Positions 35,955-43,386 of a stretch of DNA of 64,000 bases are shown one piece after another; the stretch's first letter is position 1, and the number at the start of each line of letters is the position of its first letter. The DNA lies in NCBI RefSeq assembly GCF_019966535.1, contig NZ_JAIMID010000002.1:372001-436000 (forward strand), written 5' to 3'. Source of the DNA: Mesobacterium pallidum (GTDB lineage Bacteria; Pseudomonadota; Alphaproteobacteria; Rhodobacterales; Rhodobacteraceae). The translations under genes and the position numbers were made by a program. The notes below the pieces were generated by a model. That model did no database searches, was not told where the DNA came from, and was given only the letters and a program-made list of their open reading frames with translations.

Positions 35955-36113
35955 ATGACCAAGACCAGACTTCTCGTTGCGGCCCTGTTGGCCGTCACGT
36001 CGGCCTCGGCCGGTTATGCCCAGTGCAGCGGCGAACGCCATGTCATGTCCTGCGCCGAGGGCTTCGTCTACGACAGCGTGGCCAAGGCCTGCGTGCAGCA
36101 ACTTTCGGGCTGA
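35955..36113 (+). CDS. Small secreted cysteine-containing protein
   Basis: 52-residue protein with a clear signal peptide (MTKTRLLVAALLAVTSASAG, cleavage near GYAQC). This leaves a mature peptide of about 30 residues with three Cys (CSGERHVMSCAEGFVYD, then KACVQQ), a spacing that recalls small chitin-binding-type knots. GGAG is 7 bases before the ATG at 35955, and a terminator follows 24 bases after the stop, so it is a self-contained transcription unit. Function unknown. Confidence 0.75.
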   Translation: MTKTRLLVAALLAVTSASAGYAQCSGERHVMSCAEGFVYDSVAKACVQQLSG

Positions 36114-36137
36114 CGGCCCCAGGATCACCATCGATCA

Positions 36138-36166
36138 AAGGCGGCCCTTCCGGGGTCGCCTTTTTT
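36138..36166 (+). terminator. Rho-independent terminator after the small secreted protein gene
   Basis: Stem AAGGCGGCCC / GGGGTCGCCTT (minor bulge) with loop TTCC, followed by TTTTTT. Confidence 0.85.
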
Positions 36167-36246
36167 CTTTGTGTCCCGCAGCAATTGAGACTTTGTTCAC
36201 CCTTCCGGCCCTAAGGTGCCAGCGCGAGGTCTCGGAGCCGCAAGGG

Positions 36247-37308
36247 ATGACACCAAACCAGCTAGATCGCCTGCCAGCGCCCAAGCGCGGGCGCACGCCA
36301 GTCAACCTGACGCGCAAGCAGAAGGCGGCGATTATCGTGCGCCTGCTGCTAAACGAGGGGGCCGAGGTGCCCGTCGGCGCCCTGCCCGAAGACATGCAGG
36401 CCGACCTGACCCAGCAGATGGGCAGCCTGCGCTACGTCAACCGCGACGTGCTGAAACAAGTGGTGCAGGAATTCGCGAGCGAGTTGGACGCCATCGGCCT
36501 GGCCTTTCCCGGCGGCATGGCCGGCGCGCTGTCGGTGCTGGACGGCAAGATCAGCCCCCGGACCGCCGCGCGGCTGCGCAAAGAGGCGGGCGTGCGCCAG
36601 TCGGGCGACCCCTGGGACCGCATCCGCGACATGGAGGCGAAGGATCTCGTCGATTTCGCCACCACCGAAAGCGTGGAGGTGTCGGCGGTCCTGCTGTCCA
36701 AGCTGCGCACCACCGTGGCCGCCGACCTGTTGGCGCTGCTGCCCGGCGACCGGGCGCGCAAGATCGCCTATGCGGTGCAGCAGACCAAGGCCGTGACCCC
36801 CGATGCCGTCGACCGGATCGGGCTGTCGATCATCATGCAGCTCGACGGCCGGCCGGACATCGCCTTCGCGGCCGGGCCCGATGCGCGGGTGGGCGAGATC
36901 CTCAACGTCTCGCTCCAGCCGATCCGCGAAAGCGTGCTCGAGGGGCTCGAGGAAGAGGACAAGGAATTCGCCGACGCCGTGCGCCGCGCGATCTTCACCT
37001 TCGAGCACATCAAGGACCGCGTCGACGAAAAGGACTGCTCCAAGCTCATCCGCGCCATCGACCAGCAGGATTTCGTGCTGGCCCTCGCGTCGGGCGAACA
37101 GGCGGGCTACGGCGACGTGGTCGACTACATCCTCGCCAACATCTCGCGCCGCATGGCCGAGCAGTTGCGCGAATCCATCGGCGAGGCCGGCAAGATCAAG
37201 TCCAAGGATGGCGAGGTCTACATGAACCGCCTCGTCACCGGCATCCGTGACCTCGTGACGGCCGGCGACCTGGTGCTGTCCACCGGCGAGGACGACGACG
37301 ACGAATAG
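36247..37308 (+). CDS. Divergent FliG-like protein
   Basis: 353-residue protein resembling the flagellar motor switch protein FliG along its length. The N-terminal LTRKQKAAIIVRLLLNEGAE matches FliG KAAILLLSLG. The C-terminal domain has IRRAIFTFEHIKDRVDEKDC-like charged segments (FTFEHI for FxFEDI), then LIRAIDQQDFVLALASG and ISRRMAEQLRESI. The middle-domain EHPQ motif used for FliM binding is not kept (TTESVEVSAVLLSKL). An acidic tail EDDDDE ends the protein. No other flagellar gene is in the window, so it may be an alternative or repurposed FliG. The start at 36247 is weakly supported (GGAG 9 bases away). Confidence 0.8.
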   Translation: MTPNQLDRLPAPKRGRTPVNLTRKQKAAIIVRLLLNEGAEVPVGALPEDMQADLTQQMGSLRYVNRDVLKQVVQEFASELDAIGLAFPGGMAGALSVLDGKISPRTAARLRKEAGVRQSGDPWDRIRDMEAKDLVDFATTESVEVSAVLLSKLRTTVAADLLALLPGDRARKIAYAVQQTKAVTPDAVDRIGLSIIMQLDGRPDIAFAAGPDARVGEILNVSLQPIRESVLEGLEEEDKEFADAVRRAIFTFEHIKDRVDEKDCSKLIRAIDQQDFVLALASGEQAGYGDVVDYILANISRRMAEQLRESIGEAGKIKSKDGEVYMNRLVTGIRDLVTAGDLVLSTGEDDDDE

Positions 37309-37447
37309 TCAAGCTGGCACTGCCCCGGGGCAGGTGCGGATGCCTTCGCGCCGCCTACCCCCTCCAGTTCGGCAAGATGTTGGGCGATCCCGCGCCCGGT
37401 TGGCGCTTTTCCGGCCCGACCGGCGGCTGCCCATTGACCCAGGGCAA

Positions 37448-37463
37448 AAACTTTGCGAAGTTT
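37448..37463. promoter_or_regulatory. Palindrome upstream of the Rieske operon, site A
   Basis: AAACTT-TGCG-AAGTTT, perfect 6+4+6 inverted repeat about 80 bases before the first gene; candidate operator or part of the promoter. Confidence 0.45.
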
Positions 37464-37477
37464 GAATAAAGCGCACC

Positions 37478-37494
37478 TGGTCGATATTCGACCA
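37478..37494. promoter_or_regulatory. Palindrome upstream of the Rieske operon, site B
   Basis: TGGTCGA-TAT-TCGACCA, perfect 7+3+7 inverted repeat, 47 bases before the first ATG. Size and symmetry fit a dimeric repressor (GntR, LacI or MarR type); no regulator gene is adjacent. Confidence 0.5.
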
Positions 37495-37541
37495 AACACC
37501 AGGACGCCCGGGCCACCGCCGCGGGAGGGAGAGGACAAAGG

Positions 37542-37949
37542 ATGACCGACACGCCCCCAACCGACGCCCCGCCCGAGGCCTGGGTGCGCATCGCCGCGAC
37601 CTCGGACCTGGCTGGCAAGCGCCCGGTGATCCCGGTCACGGCCCATGGCCACAAGCTGGTGCTGTTTCGCGACGAAGAGGGGCAGTTGGGCCTGATCGGC
37701 CGCTACTGCCCGCATCGCGGCGCCGACCTGTGCTTTGGCCGGCACGAGAACAACGGCATCCGCTGCCCGTTCCACGGCTGGCATTTCGACCGCACCGGGC
37801 AATGCACCGAACAGCCGGCCGAGCCCGAGGATTCCACCATGTACAAGGCGATCCGCCAGCCCAGTTTCCCCGTGACCCAGCGCGGCGAAGAGATCCTGGC
37901 CTGGTTTGCCGCGACCGCGCCCGCCACCCTCGAAGAGGTTACCGAATGA
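37542..37949 (+). CDS. Stand-alone Rieske [2Fe-2S] protein
   Basis: 135-residue Rieske protein. The cluster ligands are complete: Cys56-Pro-His58, then Cys75-Pro-Phe-His78 (YCPHRGADLCF and RCPFHGWHFD). The sequence around it (GQCTEQPAEP, then FPVTQRGEEILAWFA) is that of the Rieske domain of phthalate-type oxygenase alpha subunits, not of a soluble ferredoxin. The next gene overlaps by 4 bases and encodes the rest of such an alpha subunit without cluster ligands, so this protein very likely supplies the cluster in trans. A good ribosome site (GGGAGAGGA) precedes the ATG. Confidence 0.9.
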   Translation: MTDTPPTDAPPEAWVRIAATSDLAGKRPVIPVTAHGHKLVLFRDEEGQLGLIGRYCPHRGADLCFGRHENNGIRCPFHGWHFDRTGQCTEQPAEPEDSTMYKAIRQPSFPVTQRGEEILAWFAATAPATLEEVTE

Positions 37950-39172
37950 TCACGCAAAAGCTGAACGACCAGATCACCCGCATCGGACCCGGCACGGATG
38001 CCGGCGCGGTGCATCGCATGTACTGGCAGCCCGCCGCCCTGACGGACGAGCTGGACGCTGACCCGCTGCTGCCCGTCAACCTGCTGGGCGAGCGGCTGGT
38101 GCTGATGCGCGGCGCTGATGGCGCGCTTGTCCTGGCACAGCGCGAGGCCAGCGCCGATGAGCCGCCGGCGCATCACCCCGCGCGCGAGGACATCAGGCTG
38201 GTGCAAGGCGGCGCGACCTACCCCGTCGTCGAGAAGAACGGCATCTGTTTCGCCTATCTTGGCGACGGAACCCCGCCCGCCTTTCCGAACTTCGACTGTT
38301 TCCGCGCGCCGGACACCCATGTCTTTGCCTTCAAGGGCCTGTGGGAATGCAACTGGCTGCAGGCGCTCGAGATCGGCATCGACCCGAGCCACGCGTCCTT
38401 CCTGCACCGGTTCCTCGAGGACGAGGACCCGGCCGACAGCTACGGCAAGCAGTTCCGCGACAAGGCGGCCAACACCGACATGCCGATGACCCAGGTGCTG
38501 CGCGACTACCCGCGTCCCGACATCGAGGTGGATGAGACCGAGTTTGGCCTCAAAATCACCGCGTTGCGGCACATGGCGAATGACCTGACTCACGTGCGGG
38601 TGACCAACCAGATCTTCCCCTCGGCCATCTGCATCCCGATGAGCCGCGAGATGATCATCACCCAGTGGCACGTCCCGATCGACGACGAAAATTGCTACTG
38701 GTACACGATGTTCACCAGCTTCGACAAACCGGTGAACAAGGAGCTGATGCGCGCGCAGCGCCTCAAGGAGCATCGCCTGCCCGATTACGCCCCGCTCAAG
38801 AACCGCGCCAACGATTACCATTACGACCCCGAAGAGCAGGCGAGCCTGACCTACACGGGCATGGGGCTCGACATCAACGTGCATGACCAATGGGCGGTCG
38901 AGAGCATGGGCGCCATCCAGGACCGCACGCGCGAACACCTGGGCCGCGGCGATGCGGCGATCATCCGCTACCGGCTGCTGCTGCGCCGCGCGATCAAGGC
39001 GGTGCAGACCGGCAAGCTCGACCGGCTGCCCATGCAGGACCGGCAGGAGACGCCGCAGATCATCGGGCCGCTGTCGAACGACGCGATCGCGGACAGCGAC
39101 GACTGGCTGGCGGCCTCGGTCGCGGCGGACATGGAGCGGCGCCGCGCGGCGCCTTGGGACGCGACGGTTTGA
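37946..39172 (+). CDS. Ring-hydroxylating oxygenase catalytic subunit lacking Rieske ligands
   Basis: 408-residue protein homologous to phthalate 4,5-dioxygenase-type alpha subunits. The catalytic non-heme iron site is intact: Glu142-x3-Asp146-x2-His149-x4-His154 in ECNWLQALEIGIDPSHASFL, and Asp326 (QDRTREHLG) fits the third ligand. The N-terminal 110 residues still look like a Rieske fold (MYWQPAALTDEL, LLGERLVLMRGADGALVL, YPVVEKNGICFAYLGDG) but the CxH and CxxH motifs are gone, replaced by QREASADEPPAHHP. It overlaps the Rieske protein gene by 4 bases and should work with it. The reductase is not in the window. The substrate is probably aromatic or cyclic, unknown. Confidence 0.88.
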   Translation: MITQKLNDQITRIGPGTDAGAVHRMYWQPAALTDELDADPLLPVNLLGERLVLMRGADGALVLAQREASADEPPAHHPAREDIRLVQGGATYPVVEKNGICFAYLGDGTPPAFPNFDCFRAPDTHVFAFKGLWECNWLQALEIGIDPSHASFLHRFLEDEDPADSYGKQFRDKAANTDMPMTQVLRDYPRPDIEVDETEFGLKITALRHMANDLTHVRVTNQIFPSAICIPMSREMIITQWHVPIDDENCYWYTMFTSFDKPVNKELMRAQRLKEHRLPDYAPLKNRANDYHYDPEEQASLTYTGMGLDINVHDQWAVESMGAIQDRTREHLGRGDAAIIRYRLLLRRAIKAVQTGKLDRLPMQDRQETPQIIGPLSNDAIADSDDWLAASVAADMERRRAAPWDATV

Positions 39173-39648
39173 TCACAAGCCGCGCGGGCCAGGGGGCCGA
39201 GCCGTTCGACGACATCCTCGACGGCTATTTCACCTTGAAGGAATCGGTGCGCCAACTGATGGCGCGCCACCAGTTGTCCTGGGCTTGGCTGGTGCTGAGC
39301 CACGCCCCGGTTATGGAGATCGCGGGCCTTGCCCCCGACGCCCCCGTGCCGCTGCACCTGCGCGACGGCCATGCCGGTGTGATCGACGCGCTGTTCGTGA
39401 CCGTGCTTTACTGCGATGCGACGGGCGAGCATGACATCTCGCTCACCGGTTCGGGCGACTGGCGCTGGCTGGACGGGCGCGGCGACGCCGCCCTGCCCGC
39501 CGATATCCGGCTGGCCGAGCCGGCCTACGTGATGGGCTTTGGCCTGTCCTCCCGGCCCAATGCCCGCCGGATCGAGGCGGGAGAGATCCTGACGGTCGCC
39601 GCCACACTGGTCAGCGACGGCCCGGGTTTCCGGCCGTTTTCGGCCTAG
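39169..39648 (+). CDS. Uncharacterised third gene of the split Rieske oxygenase operon
   Basis: 159-residue protein, starting at a TTG (39169) that overlaps the stop of the catalytic subunit (TTGA) in frame. No ATG gives a comparable length, so the start is an inference. The sequence (EPFDDILDGYFTLKESVRQL, LMARHQLSWAWLVLSHAPVM) is soluble and mixed alpha/beta, without a domain I recognise. Position and coupling suggest an accessory or small subunit of the oxygenase. Its stop overlaps the stop of the convergent isomerase gene (CTAG). Confidence 0.65.
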   Translation: MITSRAGQGAEPFDDILDGYFTLKESVRQLMARHQLSWAWLVLSHAPVMEIAGLAPDAPVPLHLRDGHAGVIDALFVTVLYCDATGEHDISLTGSGDWRWLDGRGDAALPADIRLAEPAYVMGFGLSSRPNARRIEAGEILTVAATLVSDGPGFRPFSA

Positions 39649-39980
39649 ACCAGCGATTTCTTGTAAGGGAACGGGTCCATGTCCCGGATGTCGCAGCTGA
39701 TCGCCGCGATCTCCGGACAGGTTTTGCGCAGCGCGGCGGTCATGGCCTGGGACAGGGCCAGCTTGGCCTCGGGGCCGCGCCCCGCCAGCAGCGAAATCGT
39801 CACGTGGATGAACGTGCGCCGCCCGTCGCCGAAGAGGATCGCTTCGGACGGCAGCAGGCGCACCTTGATGTCCTCGCGCGCCATCACGCCGCTGCCTGCG
39901 GCGGCGTCCAGCGCAGCCGACAGGACCGCCGGGCGGTCGATGCCGCCCTCTGAGAAATACTCGATCACCACGTGCGGCAT
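39645..39980 (-). CDS. 5-carboxymethyl-2-hydroxymuconate isomerase-like (tautomerase superfamily) protein
   Basis: 111-residue CHMI-type tautomerase. It starts MPHVVIEYF with the catalytic Pro1 exposed after Met removal, and contains FGDGRRTFIHVTISLLAGRG and KLALSQAMTAALRKTCP, which are typical. Classical members isomerise a homoprotocatechuate ring-cleavage product. It is the last gene of the minus-strand TRAP/GS-like cluster, 3 bases after the GS-like stop, and faces the Rieske operon, so a role in breakdown of an aromatic-derived acid is plausible. Confidence 0.85.
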   Translation of the reverse strand: MPHVVIEYFSEGGIDRPAVLSAALDAAAGSGVMAREDIKVRLLPSEAILFGDGRRTFIHVTISLLAGRGPEAKLALSQAMTAALRKTCPEIAAISCDIRDMDPFPYKKSLV

Positions 39981-39983
39981 GGC

Positions 39984-41444
39984 TCAGAAGATCCCGAAAT
40001 ACTCGGCATGTTCCCATTCCGAGACGGTGGCGAGGTACCGCTTCCACTCCGCCCGTTTCAGCACCGACATGTAATCGACGAAGTCCGCGCCCAGCGTGCG
40101 GCGGTAGAGATCGCCCGCCTCGAAGGCCTCGATCGCGGCGATGAGGCTGGGCGGCAGGGCGGTGGCGTCGTTGTCATAGGGCGTCTCGACCGGATCGGGG
40201 GCGGTCATGGTGGCGTCCAGCCCCGCCAGCCCCGACAGCACCTGCGAGGCAAAGTAGAAATAGGGGTTCGCGGCGGGCTCGGCCACGCGGTTCTCGACCC
40301 GGCTGGCGGGATCGCCGGGAGCCATCAGCGCGCGCACCATGGCGCCGCGATTGTCATAGCCCCATTCGATCCGGTCGGGGGCCAGCTGGAACGGCTGGTA
40401 GCGCTTGTAGCCGTTGACCGTGGGCGTGGTCAGCAGGCAGCTTTCGGTGGCATGGGCCAGAAGGCCCGCGATCCAGGCGCTGGCCTCGGGGGTCAGCGCG
40501 CCCTCGGTCTCGGGCACAAAGAGGTTCCGGCCCGTCCCATCGACCAGTGATTGGTGCAGGTGCCAGCCGCTCGAGGCGCTGCCGGGCGCCTTGGGACGGC
40601 ACATGAAGGTGGCGTGCATCCCTTCGCGGGCGCAGACCTCCTTAACCATGGTGCGGAACATGATCATGTTGTCGGCATGGGTCAGGGCATCGGCAGGCTC
40701 GAAGGTGAATTCGAACTGGCTGGGCCCCATCTCGACCTCGGTCGAGCGGACGGGCAGGTCCAGCGCCTCGGCGTGGCGGCGCAGCATGTCCATCACCGGC
40801 TCGAGCCGGTCGTAATTGGCCTCGGACAGGTACTGGTACCCCTGGTCGAGCAGCGCGGTCGCGGGCGGCGTGCCGGGCATGCCGGCGTCGCTATGCTCCA
40901 GCCCGGCGGCGGTGCGGGCGAAGACGTGGAATTCGACCTCGAGCCCCACGGTCAGCGTCAGGCCCTTTTCAGCCAGCGCCTCGACCGCGCGGCGCAGCAC
41001 CGGGCGCGGGGCAAAGGGCAGCGCTCTGCCGTCGCGGGCGAAAGGATCGCACATCAGCCAGGCCGAATGCGGCGCCCAGGGCAGCGCGCGGAACGTACTC
41101 GGATCGGGCACGAGCAGCATGTCCCCTGCCCCGGCCATGGTCGCCATGACGCCGGGCGACTGGCCGTCCCAGATCGGGAACACCGTGCGGTTCGAGGTGT
41201 CCTTGAGCAGCAGCGTGCCCGGCAGGTTCAGCCCCGAGCGGAAGATCGACGCAAGGCTGCGCGCCGTGACCGTCTTGCCGCGCAAGAGCCCGTGCTGGTC
41301 GGCAAAGACCACGCGCACCGTTTCGAGATCGCCCGCCTCGACCCGTTCCACCAGGTCGGCGGCCTGCGCCACGGCCTCGGCCGACAGCAGGCCTTGGCGC
41401 GCGAGGCGCCCCTCTGCGATCCGGTCGTTTATGGATGAACTCAT
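39984..41444 (-). CDS. Glutamine synthetase family protein (GlnA-like ligase)
   Basis: 486-residue GS-fold protein, not the housekeeping enzyme (glnA is at 25398). Metal-site motifs are kept: VGLEVEFHVFAR, STEVEMGPSQFEF, and SSGWHLHQSLVD in place of the usual GSGMH(V)H. RVENRVAEPAANPYFYFASQ matches the C-terminal Arg loop. It has no NLYDLPPEE adenylylation site. Such homologues ligate glutamate to amines (gamma-glutamyl-polyamine or ethanolamine synthetases) or act on aromatic amines. It sits after the TRAP genes, so it may activate an imported amine. Start at 41444 (MSSSINDRIAEG). Confidence 0.88.
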   Translation of the reverse strand: MSSSINDRIAEGRLARQGLLSAEAVAQAADLVERVEAGDLETVRVVFADQHGLLRGKTVTARSLASIFRSGLNLPGTLLLKDTSNRTVFPIWDGQSPGVMATMAGAGDMLLVPDPSTFRALPWAPHSAWLMCDPFARDGRALPFAPRPVLRRAVEALAEKGLTLTVGLEVEFHVFARTAAGLEHSDAGMPGTPPATALLDQGYQYLSEANYDRLEPVMDMLRRHAEALDLPVRSTEVEMGPSQFEFTFEPADALTHADNMIMFRTMVKEVCAREGMHATFMCRPKAPGSASSGWHLHQSLVDGTGRNLFVPETEGALTPEASAWIAGLLAHATESCLLTTPTVNGYKRYQPFQLAPDRIEWGYDNRGAMVRALMAPGDPASRVENRVAEPAANPYFYFASQVLSGLAGLDATMTAPDPVETPYDNDATALPPSLIAAIEAFEAGDLYRRTLGADFVDYMSVLKRAEWKRYLATVSEWEHAEYFGIF

Positions 41445-41499
41445 GCCAAGGGCCTTTCGTCTTGTCAGGTCCGGCCAGCAAGGGGCCGGGGAATTTGCG

Positions 41500-42801
41500 T
41501 CAAAGCCGCCCGGTGAGCAGCAGCGAGATGGCCGGGAAGGCCAGCAGGATGCCCAGCCGAATGACATCCGTTACCACGAAGGGCACAACCCCCGCCATGA
41601 TGGTCGTCAGCGGCGTGCCCCGAGAGGCGCTTTTGACCATGAAGAGGTTCATGCCCACGGGCGGGGTGATCATGCCGAGTTCCACCGTGACGACGGCGAT
41701 CACGCCGAACCAGATCGGGTCGAACCCGTTGGCGAGGATCACCGGGAAAAAGATCGGCACCGTCAGCAGGATCATCGCCAGGCTCTCCATGAAGCAGCCG
41801 AGGATCACGTAGAAGACGAGGATCGCCAGCAGCACCTGCCAGGGGCCGAAGCCGCTGCCGTTCAGGAAATCGACCAGGGCGGTCGACAGTTGCGAGGTCG
41901 ACAGGACAAAGCCGAAGACCTCGGCCCCGATCAGGATCAGGAAGATCGACCCGCAGGTGACGATGGTCTCGGTAAAGGCGGCGACCAGCTCGGCGCTTGG
42001 CACCCGGCGCCAGAGGGCAAAAACCAGCGCCAGCGCGGCGCCAACCCCGCCCGCCTCGGTCGGGGTGAAAAAGTTGCCGTAAAGCCCACCCATGACGAGG
42101 CCGAAAAGCAGGATGGCGGGGGCGAAAAGGCGCAGGGTCTCGAAGCGGCCGGCAGGTTCCACCTCGGCCACCGGCGCGAGGGTGGCATCGGGCGGCCAGA
42201 TGCGCGCCATCAGCAGGATGGTGATCGTGTAGAGGACAAAGGCCAGCACACCCGGCAGGATCCCGGCAAGGAACATCGTGCCCACCGATTGTTCGGTGAT
42301 GAGCGCGTAGAGCATCAGCGCGATCGACGGCGGAATGAGGATGCCCAGCGTCCCGCCAGCGGCGAGCGATCCGGTGGCAAGACGCGGATCGTAGCCATGC
42401 GCCTGCATCTCGGGATACGCCACCCGCGTCATGGTCGAGGCGGTCGCCAGCGACGACCCCGACACGGTCGAGAAGATTGCCGAGGCGGTCATCCCCGCCG
42501 CCGCCAACCCGCCCGACCAGCCCCGTGTCAGCCGCAACGCGCCGCGAAACAGGTCCGCCGCGATGCCCGAGCGCGAGACGAGGTTGCCCATCAACAGGAA
42601 CAGCGGGATCAGGGTGAAGGAATAGCTGGTGATCGTCTCGAATGTGGCGGTCTTCAGCACGCCAAGCGCGGGCGCCAAGCCGATGATGGCCGAGAAGCCC
42701 ACGAAGCCCACGGTGATCATGGCCAGCCCGATGGGCGCGCCCAGCATCAGGATCACGAACATCGCCGCGATCGAGGCGTAACCGATCATGAGCGGGGTCA
42801 T
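41500..42801 (-). CDS. dctM: TRAP transporter large permease (DctM type)
   Basis: 433-residue large membrane subunit of a TRAP transporter (12 or more helices) that drives uptake with the Na+ gradient. The family motifs FTLIPLFLLMGNL, IFSTVSGSSLATASTM, GGTLGILIPPSIALMLYALI and a second half-motif ELGMITPPVGMNLF are all present. It overlaps the small permease gene by 4 bases (ATGA). Confidence 0.95.
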   Translation of the reverse strand: MTPLMIGYASIAAMFVILMLGAPIGLAMITVGFVGFSAIIGLAPALGVLKTATFETITSYSFTLIPLFLLMGNLVSRSGIAADLFRGALRLTRGWSGGLAAAGMTASAIFSTVSGSSLATASTMTRVAYPEMQAHGYDPRLATGSLAAGGTLGILIPPSIALMLYALITEQSVGTMFLAGILPGVLAFVLYTITILLMARIWPPDATLAPVAEVEPAGRFETLRLFAPAILLFGLVMGGLYGNFFTPTEAGGVGAALALVFALWRRVPSAELVAAFTETIVTCGSIFLILIGAEVFGFVLSTSQLSTALVDFLNGSGFGPWQVLLAILVFYVILGCFMESLAMILLTVPIFFPVILANGFDPIWFGVIAVVTVELGMITPPVGMNLFMVKSASRGTPLTTIMAGVVPFVVTDVIRLGILLAFPAISLLLTGRL

Positions 42802-43337
42802 GCGATCTCTCCCTGTGCGCCTTGGTTGGTCAGGGCCTCGCGCAGGGCGACCACGGCGAGGGCGAGGCTTTGCAGCGCGTAGAGCCCGTAGATCAGGAAC
42901 ATCGGCAGGCGCAGATCCTGCGTGGCCTCTCCGCGACGGTAGGTGGCCAGCATGTCCTCGGTGAACAGCCAGCCCAGCACCAGCGCCAGCGCCACCAGCC
43001 CCGCGAACCAGAAGCGCGCGACCAGCGTGCGGGCCAGCTCCGGCAGGCGCGCGACAAGGAAATCGACCAGGATCATGCCCTGCGACATCGACGCCGCCAG
43101 TCCGGCCAGCGCGACGATGCCGAGGATGTAGGACACCTGCTCGATCGCGCCGGGGATCATCAGGTTCACCCCCGTATCGGTCAGGTCAAAGACGATGCGC
43201 GCCGCGACGTTCAGGCCGACCACGCCGACCATGTACAAAAGGCCGAGCGCGCCGAGGATCAGGCTGCCTGCCTCCATCACCCCGGCGATCCGGCGGATCA
43301 GAACTGTCATCATGGTCGGGTCCATTGGTCTGTTCAT
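42798..43337 (-). CDS. dctQ: TRAP transporter small permease (DctQ type)
   Basis: 179-residue small membrane subunit with four hydrophobic helices; segments QVSYILGIVALAGLAASMSQ and MILVDFLVARLPELAR match DctQ. Several Met codons lie near the start (43337, 43325, 43313); the longest is used and no ribosome site decides. It lies between dctP and dctM in the same order as other TRAP operons. Confidence 0.88.
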   Translation of the reverse strand: MNRPMDPTMMTVLIRRIAGVMEAGSLILGALGLLYMVGVVGLNVAARIVFDLTDTGVNLMIPGAIEQVSYILGIVALAGLAASMSQGMILVDFLVARLPELARTLVARFWFAGLVALALVLGWLFTEDMLATYRRGEATQDLRLPMFLIYGLYALQSLALAVVALREALTNQGAQGEIA

Positions 43338-43386
43338 GCAAGACGGGCCGCGCGGATGGCGGCCCGTCCGGGGATCAACGCAAGGC

